The translations under genes and the position numbers were made by a program. Below the pieces are notes generated by a model. The model did no database searches. It saw only the letters and a list, made by a program, of their open reading frames with translations, and was not told the origin of the DNA. From Antedon mediterranea (taxonomy: Eukaryota; Echinodermata; Crinoidea; Comatulida; Antedonidae): a stretch of 64,000 bases of DNA. Every line of letters begins with the position of its first letter. Within the stretch, counting starts at the first letter, position 1. Shown in pieces: positions 1-10,864 of the stretch. The DNA lies in NCBI RefSeq assembly GCF_964355755.1, contig NC_092676.1, positions 21,434,288 through 21,498,287 on the forward strand. The letters are read 5' to 3'.

Positions 1-53
1 TTATAATACTGTACTACTGAAAAGATTTTGTAAAGATAAAAAAAAACTATTAC

Positions 54-158
54 CGATCTGATGCTTTCTTGTAAACTTGTGTACAAAAAGTTGTGCCATA
101 TTTCTTGAAACTCTTTATGACTGAAACCTATACTGAACAGGTTATTGATCAGGCCAAG
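54..158 (-). CDS. RNF213-like exon 12 (last in window)
   Basis: The acceptor is TATATTTACAAG and the donor is AGATCG/GTAATAG. Its 105 nt, open in phase 0, encode LGLINNLFSIGFSHKEFQ and a following helix. The gene must continue beyond the left edge. Confidence 0.75.
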
Positions 159-3100
159 CTTGTAAATATAAAAGGAAAACATTTTAATAAAACATTTTAA
201 TTAAACATTCTAAATTTACTAAAAAAGATTTTAACATGATTACTGATGTTAATGCAGAATTGTACAGCAAGTTTTTTCCAGTATAAAATGATAGAAGTGA
301 AATTTCTGCAGTGATTGCAACTTAACTGTGTGATGCAGTTATTGCATAAGGTTTCAGCACTTACTGTGAAATCTGAATAACCATTGCTCTCTATCAAACT
401 CTTTATCAGGTTTTTAAAAAGTTCTCCAGCATCAGCCATATATACTTTCATTGTTCCAACCAAATTAGATGCTGAATCCAAATTAGAACGAGCTACACAT
501 CTGTCTACACTTACAACAAACAACTGCAGCAGCAACATAATTGTTGTAAAATTGTCTTTATTTGGACAACGTTTAAGACATAGCAATGCTTCTAAGATAG
601 TTTGTGTTGCTTTGTAATCATGTTCAGTAAGTTGGTTGCCTGAACTGTTCAATAAAAAAACAATTATTCAGTATTATTTCAAATTATCACACCTATTTCT
701 ACAATTTGTATTAGTATAGGTAAAATATATGTATATTTGCAAGTAAATACTGTACAAATAAAATGATTTTGTTCTAGGAAAAAGAAAGATAAGAAATTTT
801 GTTAGGAAGAAATTATATTTCCTAAAATAATGATTATGATGATAATGATTGTATTGCGTCTAAACAGCATTAGTGAAAGGCGTAGAGACCTTTGTATATC
901 CTTTGCGAAATCCATTTTGAATCCCAACTCTAAGCTCTCACTTGTTCCGCCTAGAGGTAATACTATTCATAAATATTATAGTCGCAATGCTGATACTGTA
1001 GGATACGTAACATCAATTGTAACTCTGTGCGTCACAAGACTAGCCCTCTATCATATTTAGTACAGTTAATTAATAATTTAAATTTTTAATGTGTTTATTG
1101 TTTTTTGATTATCCTTTTGTTATCATAAAGTGCATTTCAGCGGAATTTTTTTTCCTGCTGCTAAATTTTATGAATGTTGAATTGAATTATTGAATAAATA
1201 TACCAGTGATATAAATAAAAGATACAAGTTTCTGAGTAGTCATAAGGTATTATACAAAATGTAATGTATTTCCCAAGCACATACAATAAAAAAAATGATA
1301 ATTTGTAGAACAAACTCTTAGAGTTTTAGGATAAGGACTGTAACTTATTGTACAATTTAAACAATAAAAAAGTACACCTTTTGAGTAGGATAAGATATTA
1401 CTATTTGTCAACACACTTATGGAATGAGGAGCACACTCTGTACAAGTAAACATAGAAGTAGGAATCTTCAAACCATACAACTTTTACAAAGTGAATAAGT
1501 AAATATCATGTTTTTAGTTTGTTTTGCACATAACTCGAAAAACAGAATCCTAATTGTCTACACACACATAGAAAAATGATTACAATAGTTCCTTTTAGCA
1601 TCAAATGCAAATAGAGTATTATTTCATCTAAACCTATTCCATATCCAAATTAACTTATAACCTTTGTCTTAAAAAAACATTACATACCTTTCCATCTCTT
1701 TCATTTTGTCAATTATAATGTAGAGGACAGTCTGAAACTCCTGTATGGCAAAGATAATTATATATCAGATGTTTGTACTGCTTTGTTAGAAAAGGCAGAG
1801 ATATGTTACACAAAATTAACATATATTAATAATAAAAAAGTTGATAAAACTTATGGAAAAAATATATAAATAAAAAGTGAAGTAACAAAAACCAAAATAT
1901 ATGAATAAAAAGGTGACAAATCTTTAACAAAATTATAACAAATTATTAAAAAGGTTACAATTAAAGCACTGTTGTTATTTTTAAATCTTAGTGCAATAAT
2001 GATAATGAAATGTGTACAATTTTGAATATTTATGTTAATTTCTTGATTGCAATTTATTATGATAAATAATTAAAGTGCAATAATTCCACAGTATCAAATT
2101 TCAATGTTACGCTCTGTCTACACTATCAAACTTTGTGATGTGCCCATATATGGACACTATTGGTGTCACATCACTATCATATTTGGGCAAATCACACATT
2201 TTTTGTCAAATTAGTTTTATAGAGTAGATGAAGCTTTAAAATAACACTAAGTAATTTTACCTGAATTTTATTTGAGCCCAATTGATGGCTTACAAAAATC
2301 TGGTGAACCATACGTGCAACTGCACGACATGTTATGTAAAGATTAAAACTGGCAATGCGAACGATCTCTGTGAGGTGAACTAGGCTCATTGATGACAAAA
2401 TTGTTGACTGAAGCAGAAAATCAACTTCAAAAAGATGTTGAAGTTTGTTCAGTATTCCTGGCAATTGCTCCCTAAATATAAAGATTAAAATTAATGTTGT
2501 ATCAATACGCAAATGCAATGCATAGTAACAAAAGAATTGACAAAAGGAAAGATAAAAACTATTGGGATTAATATTAGAAATTAAGTATTTAAATTAAAGT
2601 AGACAGACAGAGTGTGGATTTAAAATAAAATATTAATTGAGTAAAAGAAGTTCAAGAAAAAAAACATATGTTATCCACTCACACATAGGCTACTGTGTTA
2701 TTTCTCTTCTGTTTATAGTCAGAAGAAATTAAAGGTTGGAATGCTTTTATTATAAATGTTACACCATACTAAAGAAATATGTACTTTAATTATATAAAGA
2801 TTTAGATGGAAATACAGTATAATAAAGTATTATACTTCTTTCTCTTTCTTTTTAAAATAAAGATTAATTATGTAATATATATTTGCTTTTTGTTGTTAGG
2901 TCAAAAAGTATGTGAATGAAATAATTCAAGTCTTCCTCTAATGTAAGATCAATATGGGCTTACGGTTTCATTCTTCTAAAATAAGGTTTCACAAGGTACT
3001 ACAAGAACAATCAATATGGCACTGGATTTAGAAAACTATGTTCCGTCTACTGGTCAACCATTCAGAGTGTATTGATATAATACAAGAGATCAGAAACCAT

Positions 3101-6100
3101 TTTCTCTTGTGCCTCTAATCATTCCATGAAACGAAATGAAGTCTATTGATTGAGATTGTACAGAAAGAACAAAGATTGTTGTATGGTTTCCAAAAAAAAA
3201 AATGTATTGAATGAATAACTGTAAAAAAATCTACTTACATAGTTCTATTTTGATGTATTTCACTTTCATTAACTTTCATCACATTATATGTCATCCACTG
3301 CTCTTCATTGTAGTTATGTTTATCCAAACTTGCAGGCCATTTGTTTGGCCTAGAGTCAACTCGCAAAAAGTGCAAAAGAGGCATTACCAGCAACCAAGAA
3401 GCATCATAATTGCTATCTGATGTTATAATTCTCCTGCACCAGGATTCAAGTGACTTGATTAGATCTCTGTTTTAAAAAAAGGGGCATTACGTTTCTTTAA
3501 CATTTTTTTAAATGTTTTTGTCAGTTATTTACATTTGCATCAATCATTAGTATAATTGTTTCATTACTGTAACATTTGTAGGGTTAAGAATTCATACAAT
3601 TACTTCTTGCAGTAAGGCCACATATAATTTAAAGAACTGGAAAAAAAAACCATATTGGTGTTTTAGATATACCTATAGTTGGTAAAAAATGCATTTAACA
3701 TGTAATAAAGTCAATGAAGGTTATGTAGTTAAGAAGTTAAATACAAGGTTGTACTGTTTGAGGAAACTTGGTTCGTTTGGGGTAACGCAGGATATTTGTA
3801 GAATGTTTCTCATCAGTGATGATGATATTGTATGTTGGGCTGGGCTGGGAATATCAGTAAGGGGGATAAAGATCGAATTGAAAAGGAGCTGGGTAGAGCG
3901 GGGAAAGTAATTGTTTAGTCTGTGCAAACTCTTGACTCTTTATACAGCGAACGGCTTGCTGATGTGTTCCATGCTATATTGGAAGACACCAATCATCCTC
4001 TTCATGGCGACATAATCGGCTGCGTTAGAAGTAGGATGAGGACAGTGAACGCGCAAAAGATTTCTTAGATAGTTGTTTTTCTTCCTTTATATTTATCCAA
4101 TTAGGCAAGCCAAGATATGAGCACTGTAATTATTATCCATTATATTGGATAATAAACGGAATCTGTATCTGACATTTTTATGTCAAAATCAAACTATTTA
4201 TTATTGCACCATACAATATTAGCGCCTTTATCAGAGGGATTATCACATATGATAAGACAGCGATTAATTTACTATTGATAATCCTTTGCTACATGTGCCT
4301 AGATACATAACATAAAATAAAAAATAAAGAAATATTATTTTACTTACTGCATTATAGGAGCAAACTCTTCCTTGACTTTTTCAATAATAAAGTCATACTC
4401 TTTTGTGCTCAAATTGGGTGGTATGAGCAAAGCGTGTAGTAAGTTATTTACTTGTGGTTGTTTCAAATAGATGCTAGACTTTATAAGTATGTGAACAATA
4501 GCTAATGCTGACGTCAAGACTTTAATGATGGCATCATTATCAGAAGTAGAAATACTTCCTAGCTGGTTGATCTTTGGTTCAAGATGCTGACAAATAACCT
4601 GTTAAAAAAGCAACAAAGTACACAGTTGTTTCTATAAATTTAGTCAATTTTTTTTTCAAATCAGATAAAACCCATTTTTAATTGACAAAAGCAAAATAAA
4701 TAAAACAACAATGGATCAAAGTATAGAATATACATCATAGAAACAAGATCTATAATCCATCTGACAAAAAAAAAAATAGACAACAACGTGACCTTAATTT
4801 GTTAAAAAATGTTGTACCTTTTTCATTTTTTTTTTGTGTGCCAAAAGTACCACACTTTTATTAAATTTCATCAATTTCATATGTCATTAAACATTAATGC
4901 TTCATTATTATTTTTTTAAATTATTTAACCTCCTTTTTTTCTTATTAATACACTTTGAACGATAAAAACAAATGTAGTACCTGATTAGATGAATATCCAT
5001 AAGGAACCCACACTTTTATTTCTGGTGAATCCTGGAGGTTTGTATGTGTTCCTTTCATACTTGTAGCAATATCAATGAACTTCTTAATCGCTTCACAAGG
5101 CTTCAGTGATGTATCAGCATTTGCACACACAAAACCTTCCCAAGCAGGAAGGTATGACAACAAACCTTCTTTATAGTCTGCTGCAATACGCTTGTCAAAG
5201 TTTGACATTGTACTATCACCAAAAAAGAATACGGTGACATGTTCTATTGCTCGTCCAAATAATGATTTTTGTCCACCAGATGCGTTATTCATGAGATCTT
5301 TTAGTTTTCGATGGTGAATCATGTTATCATATTGATGCCAAATTTCTATGAAAAGAAAGAAAACAAAATTATTTAATTATTAATTAATTAATGTTAAAGC
5401 ATAATTTGCAACATTTAAAATTGCGCAAATCCTTGCTCAATTTGTTAATTATACAATTTGAAATTTAATTTTTTTTTTTTAAATTAGTGTTGTACATAAA
5501 AAAATAAATAGAGTATATTGTACCTCCTGTCTTAAGATTCATCGATTTAGTCATCAAAGCTCTGTTGACAATTTTTTTTCCGTTTTGATTGTAAAGAAAT
5601 TCAAAACTAAATTCTTTTTTCCCATTCTTACTTTTTCTAACAAGGCAATACTTATAGGTAAGAAAGTCAAATTTGAGATAGCCTGGTTTAACTTCAAGTT
5701 CACCTGTCATAAACACATATTTGTGCATATTTCTGAAATGAAATAGAAAATAATAACAATGGTAACACATCATGGATCACATACTAACTATAGATTGTTA
5801 AATACAACACAATCACAGCTCAAAAATCATTTCATTGTTATGGAGAGGGATGCAAAATTGAAAACACCCACACAAATTTAATTAACAATTAATGGCCACA
5901 ACAGTAAAAATTATCACCTGATGTTTGTTTTTTACTGCATGCATGTATAATATGTCATTAGACCAGGAACTAGACATATGAACTTCAGGTCATAGGATAG
6001 CATACACCTTATTTCTGTTATGTAGGCATTATCAGATTTTATACTTGTGGGTTCAAACTTTATATTATTGCTTAGCTTTTAATGAAGTAATCTGCCTGAA

Positions 6101-9100
6101 TGTCACAAATTTAGATTCAATAAACCTTTTTCAACATCATAATAATACGCATAACGGACGCACATTTACATCTTTAGCCTACCATAGCAGATGCCTGTTA
6201 AAGAGTCAATATCCAATCGTCTTTGAACAATACCATAAAAACCTCTGTGGTCTAATGGTTAGAACATCTGCATATCAAGCAGAAGGTTCCGGGTTTGAAT
6301 CTCGGTTGGGCGACTTTTTCTCATTGTGACAGATTTCCTAACCTTATCGTTTCTAATTAATTAATACATTTTCAGTATCTCACCGGGCGGTTTAAAATTA
6401 ATGGTCTTTGCCTGTTGTGTTTATATATAAATATATTTTGTACAAAAAGATATAAAGTAATTAAAGAGCTGCATTTTTTTGGCAACATTTACTCATTTTG
6501 CAGTTTTAATACAAATGTAAACAAACTAATGTAAATTAAAATTTAAAAAATGATAGGTCAACTAAGCACCCATAACAAGAGACATATCCAATCAAACTTT
6601 GGATAAAATATGTATAATCATGTATTTCCAAAAGCATTCAATTAAATAAGATATAACGCTGTACTACTTACTTGTTTGGAATCATTTTAACTGCGTCATA
6701 CTTAAAACTACCTAGTTCCGGAGATCCAAAACGAATGTATACTGCATCAGTAGTTTCGTTGAATTTGAATTCAGGTGTAAGAATTGCATGAAAGTATATT
6801 TTTACCATCCCACCTTGTTTATCTCTCAAAGCGGATGGTACGTTTTCTTTGCTATAACAAATATTGGTAATACAACTTTAATACAAGTCTTTTATAAAAT
6901 CCACAGTACTTAATAACTAATTACAGTTAGAACACAGATGATAATTAAACAATAATGCTAGTATATGGCGAGTTTGTGACAAGTGAAGTTGAATAGATTA
7001 TAAAATAACCCACTTTTTATAAATGTTTATGTAGTCAGTATTATGTACAAATATGTATTGTTGCACTGGCAGTAAGAGTAAGGGCTGCCATTGTAATTAT
7101 CAAGAATGCAGGTCTGCCACATAAAAGACTGAAATTGAGTGAATTGATAAAAATAGCTATAACCGCAACAATTGACAGCCTAGTTGCAGCATCCTCAATC
7201 AATAGGAACTTTTCGATTTGAGTGAATGTGTACAGAGTTCACATTCACATGGGTAGTAGTCGACTGGTACTCACCCATTAAGTGGACATTTACATGTGCC
7301 AGTGAACGTATGACCTAATGACCTTGTAATCTCTAGTGCTTGTGGTGCTATTCCATCACTACGCCGTTGGTAGGACACAGGCTTATGCCAGGCTATGTAT
7401 GTAATTTAACCTACGCCATAACATGTAGTATTACACTTTTATTTAAAATAACCAATAAAAATTGATAAATCACAGTTTGTAGGAGGAGAGCCTCACTGGG
7501 GTGACAACCTAGAAACTGTACTAAAAGTGAATAGCAGTCCCAATGAAGCAGATTTGTGTTACAAGGACTCTGCTGTACGCGTTTGTGTAAATAATTCACA
7601 ACAGGATACCTCATTACAATTTTGACAGGTTAAAAAATCTAAGAGATTTGTACACGTCATGATCGCGAGATCACTCTCGTTTTGCAGTTTTATGACATAC
7701 TCAGTTTGGCAGTTGACTTGCGCATGCGCAAATATCATAAAAATGTCAGTCAGACAGTCGACATAGTGGACGTGCAAAACGAAAAGTTCCTATATAAAAT
7801 AAATGCGTTAACCTTTGATAGAGACATTTACCATATCTGAACCTGAAAATTGGACAGTAAATACTTACGGAACAGATTGAGTGGAAACTTTAGATTTGTC
7901 TTTTTTGTATTGGTGACCTCCTCTTCTTCCATCATTCCCATTCTGGAAACAAATTAGATGTCAAATTTCAGAAAAATATAAAATGATACATTATATATAC
8001 TATATATAGATATTCAACAAATCAAGCTCCCATTCTTCTTTCTCTCTAGACTAGTATCCACTATTTTTTTACGGTAAATTGTAAAAAAATGCTCTTAATA
8101 AATATATCTAAAGTTGGCAGCTTTAGCATACGAATGGTCTCCACTGTCTACAGTTGGTTTTCCCTGTCTGCTTTCTGGTCTTGACTGAAAATCGTGTGTT
8201 TGTGAGTTCACTAAATGTAAAACATTAACATTCCAAAATTCTCTATGCAATATAATTTAAACATGGATTAAATATCAAAGAATTATAAAATGTCCTTATT
8301 GGTAAAGAAGGAATTAAACAATTATGTTGGCTTAAATACAACCAGACAGTCTTAAACAAATTATTGACAATTAAAAGTGTTAGGGTCGTAAAGTGGTGAC
8401 CACTTTGAAAATCATCAATTAGGGCCAATTAAAAGTTTCTTCATAACTCTTACTTGATCTACTGCTGAACCTTCCCAACTTTGCTTATCACCATTTTGAT
8501 TAGAAAGAGGATCAACTGGTTGTGTTTGTGTTGTTTGTTGACTAGCATTTGAAGAGGCATTTGCAGATGACGAATGACCTTGTCTGGAACAGAGTTCATG
8601 CCCTACTTGTGAGACAGAACTAGGCCTGTCTTGACTACCAAAAACGCAAGACTGTGCATTTGGTGATTTGTCTTCTGTTTGTTTTATTGTTGTATTCTTT
8701 GGATCAGTAGTCTGCTCCGTCTTAGTTTTCTTATCCGATGCAGTGTTCTGCTCTGTTGCAGTATTCTTCTCTCCCAGGGTTGTCTTCTCAACCATAGTTT
8801 CTTGACCTGCTACAGTTTGATGCTCTGCTGCAGCTGCTGTCTGCTGCCCTTGAGATTTCTTTTTAGAATCAGTTGTCTGTTCTCCTTGAGTTGTCTGTTC
8901 TGCAACCACCACATGTGATAGAACAGGTTTTTGAACAGCTTTTTTATGAAAGTTATCTGTCGGTTGTTTAACAATAATATTTTCAATCTTGTTGACATGC
9001 ATACCATATTCTATGCAGTGCATCATTCTATTGTCTGCAGATGTTGATGTATCTCCACTTCGAAGGCCTAAAAGTGTTTCACTTACTGAATCATCATCTT

Positions 9101-9972
9101 GATTCATATCTTTCTTCTCAATTCTTCCATCAGACAGATGGTTTGTAGGAAATTCTTGCCTCTCTGCATCGGATTTACCCACATGTATTATTGTGCTGTG
9201 ACGTTGTACTCTAGAATTGTCACCAGATGAAGGATACTCTTGTCCCAAAGAAGGTAGCAGTCTCTCTCCATGTATTTCCGACGCTAGCTCTTCCTTTATG
9301 GTAGCAACATCTACTGCAGGAGGTCTCTTAATTGTTGTTTCACTACTTGAAGCTTCTGCGTAAACACAAAAACAATTAGAATTACAGAAACAATACTATT
9401 TAGGTAATAAAAAGCACATCATTTATGTTGTGGCACACATTGGCATCATGTACTGTATGATGATTAATTAGTACGAAACAGATTAAGATTTTGCTAATAT
9501 TAGTACTCAACTTTACTTGTAAGCCAATTATTAGATTAAAAAAAATCTATTCTATACCTTGAGATATCTGCTGAGTTCTTGATCCACATAAAGAGCAGGA
9601 TGTATGAAATGGTTCAATGGGATTTCGACAACTTAAGCATACACTTTTGTGTTTATTCCGATCTTCACCAGACTTCATTTCTTTTTCACAAAAGTTTTCA
9701 TTTGGTTTCTCTGTTTTTGTGCTGTCAAGAGATGTACTACCATATGTGTTCTGAGAGAAGCTTCTTTCATTCTTCTTTGTATGATCTCTATCATATTTGG
9801 ATTTATCACATTGCTTACACAATGAAGTTTTTGAGTCTTTTAATTTATTTTTGCAGTTAGGAATTGCACAATGTGGTAACGTTTGGTAACAAGAGTCACA
9901 ATATTTATATTTTCGATTTCTAGGTTTATTTTTGCAATTCACAGAAACACAACTGTTTTTTCTCCAAGCCAT
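54..9972 (-). CDS. RNF213-like: RNF213-like E3 ubiquitin ligase gene, 5' part (12 coding exons; continues past left edge)
   Basis: RNF213 (mysterin) is a giant cytosolic AAA+ and RING ubiquitin ligase acting at lipid droplets and intracellular pathogens. Twelve exons join in one frame with GT-AG borders: 9972-9558, 9355-8454, 7942-7869, 6851-6672, 5732-5524, 5345-4981, 4598-4348, 3466-3239, 2471-2261, 1740-1688, 644-365 and 158-54, giving 1091 codons. Residues 1-130 carry three Cys4 motifs. Residues 140-460 are a low-complexity linker. Residues about 465-600 match the CBM20-like region of vertebrate RNF213: the segment YFHAI, then FEFLYNQ, VNRAL and WHQYD in the vertebrate order (human: FFHAI, YEFIY, VNRC, WHQYY). 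Residues 600-1091 are helical, as in the RNF213 stalk. The AAA+ and RING domains must lie beyond position 1. Exon joins come from splice consensus and phase, not transcripts. RNF213-like genes are often multicopy in marine invertebrates, so orthology is not claimed. Confidence 0.9.
365..644 (-). CDS. RNF213-like exon 11: stalk
   Basis: The acceptor is TTTATTGAACAG and the donor is TTCACA/GTAAGTG, preferred over the longer reading frame that runs to 197 because it is a near-perfect donor and gives phase 0. It encodes helical segments such as QTILEALLCLKRCPNK and TTIMLLLQLFVVSVDRCV. Confidence 0.8.
845..1060 (+). mobile_element. Non-LTR retrotransposon reverse-transcriptase C-terminal remnant
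   Basis: The translation RLNSISERRRDLCISFAK, followed by a Pro/Arg segment, resembles the extreme C-terminus of many animal CR1/Jockey/RTE-type ORF2 proteins (Leu-x2-Leu-x-x-Arg-Arg-x-x-Leu-Cys-x-x-Phe-Ala-Lys). No upstream RT motifs are present. It lies antisense within the RNF213-like intron between exons 10 and 11. Confidence 0.6.
1688..1740 (-). CDS. RNF213-like exon 10 (53 nt)
   Basis: A short exon with acceptor TTTGCCATACAG and donor GGAAAG/GTATGT. It encodes EFQTVLYIIIDKMKEMER. It is supported by good splice sites and by phases that fit exons 9 and 11. Confidence 0.72.
2111..2233. repeat. Short hairpin MITE, copy 1
   Basis: About 120 bp with imperfect inverted ends: CTCTGTCTACACTATCAAAC against the reverse of GTTTTATAGAGTAGATGAAG, and TGTGATGTGCCC against GGGCAAATCACA. 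The same core (TGTGATRTGCCCATA, GGACAC, ATCA, TTGGGC, ATCACAC) recurs at 53490-53620. It lies in an RNF213-like intron beside exon 9. Confidence 0.5.
2261..2471 (-). CDS. RNF213-like exon 9: stalk
   Basis: The acceptor is TTTATATTTAG and the donor is ATTCAG/GTAAAA. It encodes MEQLPGILNKLQHLFEVDF and a further Leu/Ile-rich helix. Its 211 nt return the frame to phase 0. Confidence 0.8.
3239..3466 (-). CDS. RNF213-like exon 8: stalk
   Basis: The acceptor is TTTTAAAACAG and the donor is ACTAT/GTAAGTAG. The segment DASWLLVMPLLHFLR is comparable to YTWLGALPVLHCCMEL in the human stalk. Its 228 nt keep phase 2. Confidence 0.82.
3700..4065 (+). mobile_element. Reverse-transcriptase C-terminal remnant with frameshift and stop
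   Basis: One frame encodes KKLNTRLYCLRKLGSFGV, then VCWAGLGISV. After a frame change at about 3900 another reads VQTLDSLYSERLADVFHA, then TNHPLHGDI and CVRSR. Together these match, in order, the terminal thumb/connection region common in echinoderm and other marine non-LTR reverse transcriptases. The frameshift and stop codons mark it as dead. It is antisense in an RNF213-like intron. Confidence 0.7.
4348..4598 (-). CDS. RNF213-like exon 7: stalk
   Basis: The acceptor is TTTTTTAACAG and the donor is ATGCA/GTAAGT. It is open in the required frame for 251 nt and encodes amphipathic helices (for example AIIKVLTSALAIVHILIKS). No database-style motif is recognised; membership rests on phase continuity. 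Confidence 0.8.
4981..5345 (-). CDS. RNF213-like exon 6: start of stalk
   Basis: The acceptor is CTTTTCATAG and the donor is AATCAG/GTACTA. It opens with EIWHQYDNMIHH, the counterpart of DWHQYYDIVYMKP at the end of the human CBM20-like domain. A helical segment follows with KSLFGRAIEHV and AADYKEGLLSYLPAWEGF. Its 365 nt end at phase 0. Confidence 0.88.
5524..5732 (-). CDS. RNF213-like exon 5: second half of CBM20-like domain
   Basis: The acceptor is TTTCATTTCAG and the donor is GGAG/GTACAA. It contains YKYCLVRK, FSFEFLYNQNGKK and VNRALMTKS, in the same order as YKYVIYNG, FEYEFIYKH and VNRCLFIKS in human RNF213. The aromatic residues typical of CBM20-like folds are kept. Confidence 0.9.
6241..6320 (+). 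repeat. tRNA-like sequence (tRNA pseudogene or SINE head)
   Basis: An A-box-like TGGTCTAATGG, a good anticodon stem (TCTGC/GCAGA) with 7-nt loop ATATCAA, a B-box-like GGTTTGAATC in a 5-bp T arm (CCGGG/CTCGG), and a following T5 run are all in register. The acceptor halves (ACCTCTG and TTGGGCG) do not pair, so a functional tRNA is unlikely. The D and T arms resemble Glu-type tRNAs. It lies in an RNF213-like intron. Confidence 0.55.
6672..6851 (-). CDS. RNF213-like exon 4: first half of CBM20-like domain
   Basis: The acceptor is TTGTTATAG and the donor is ACAA/GTAAGTAG. The translation GGMVKIYFHAILTPEFKF aligns with the start of the human RNF213 CBM20-like domain (GGGVTVFFHAIISLHFPF). A strand-like segment follows (AVYIRFGSPELG, compared with KVFIRGGEEFG in human). 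This is the strongest single match supporting the family call. Confidence 0.9.
7869..7942 (-). CDS. RNF213-like exon 3 (short linker exon)
   Basis: The acceptor is TTTGTTTCCAG and the donor is CC/GTAAGTAT. Its 74 nt encode a basic Gly/Lys/Ser segment and carry phase 0 to phase 2, which fits both neighbours. Confidence 0.8.
8454..9355 (-). CDS. RNF213-like exon 2: low-complexity Thr/Gln/Lys linker
   Basis: The acceptor is TTTACGCAG and the donor is CAA/GTAAGAG; 902 nt keep the frame from exon 1. It encodes a disordered segment whose core (about residues 270-350) is a degenerate repeat of units such as EQTTDSKK and EKTTLGEK. The corresponding part of vertebrate RNF213 is also disordered and Glu/Lys/Gln-rich. 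A plus-strand reading frame here is only its shadow. Confidence 0.85.
9558..9972 (-). CDS. RNF213-like exon 1: N-terminal zinc motifs
   Basis: The start is the ATG at 9972; the donor is CAAG/GTATAG. Two consecutive Cys4 motifs have identical spacing (C8-x4-C-x11-C-x2-C and C35-x4-C-x11-C-x2-C). A third (C112-x2-C-x10-C-x2-C) resembles the single N-terminal Cys4 motif of human RNF213 (CPSC...CSQCG). The exon ends one base into a codon. A charged Lys/Ser/Asn spacer separates the second and third motifs. Confidence 0.85.
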
Positions 9973-10596
9973 AGTGTTGACAATCTTTAAGAAACAGAAA
10001 CATATTTTCAGCTTTAGTTTTAATCAATGCAAACTTTAAGAAATTGGGACACTATATTTGATATTACATTTACTACCGTTACCGACTGTTATAGATAGAT
10101 TGACCAGCTTAAATAGGTAGTATGAATGACATAATTTACATTACATCTGTATAATGGCTCCCCGACGTTTCCAATTGATTCCTAAACTTATTTTGATAAC
10201 CAGGAGTGTCGTCAGCTTTTTTTTAAAGGGTTGGCGACATCCCTTATTTAGGACCTCAGGAAACTTTTGAGAATAATGGACCTGCCTGGAAATTACACTT
10301 ATTAATATTACCAGGACTGTATGTTCTATTCAAAGTGTTCAGAAGCTAAATTATGATAGAATTACTTTGCATTGATGATTTTGTTGTTAATCCTAATAGC
10401 TACAAACGTTAACCATGCTTCAAAGGTCTTATTAAACTTACATTTGAGTGACCTGTCTGATCCTACATCAATTAGTTATTGGTTGTGTTGCAGTCTGCAA
10501 TCTCCATGACTATCACTGAAAACAGATTGCAGGACATTCTTGTGGATGAAATGGTGGAGAATCCAGATCTGAGTATGCCAATGCAAAGACCAAAAT
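9973..10596. other. RNF213-like 5' flank
   Basis: This should contain the 5' UTR and promoter of the minus-strand RNF213-like gene. No TATA box or clear non-coding first exon was identified. No other gene is seen. Confidence 0.4.
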
Positions 10597-10864
10597 TATT
10601 TCACCTCTTACAATTTCACATCTTACGATTTCACCTCTTACGATTTCACCTCTTACGATTTCACCTCTTATGATTTCACCTCTTATGATTTCACCTCTTA
10701 TGATTTCACATCTTACGATTTCACCTCTTACGATTTCACCTCTTACGATTTCACCTCTTACGATTTCACCTCTTACAATTTCACATCTTATGATTTCACC
10801 TCTTACGATTTCACCTCTTATGATTTCACCTCTTAAAATTTCACCTCTTATGATTTCACCTCAT
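10597..10864 (+). repeat. 15-bp minisatellite, about 18 units
   Basis: The unit is GATTTCACCTCTTAC, varying at the first base (G/A), in CCTC/CATC and at the last two bases. The unit length is a multiple of three, so one frame stays open and reads (ISPLT/M)n, but flanking sequence gives no sign of a real gene. Confidence 0.9.

Noticed and set aside
197-364. Downstream extension of RNF213-like exon 11
   Set aside because: A near-consensus donor at 364 with the correct phase makes this intron read-through, and exon 12 joins cleanly.
8679-8918. Plus-strand Leu/Cys/Ser-rich reading frame
   Set aside because: Antisense shadow of the low-complexity exon 2 of the RNF213-like gene; no independent support.
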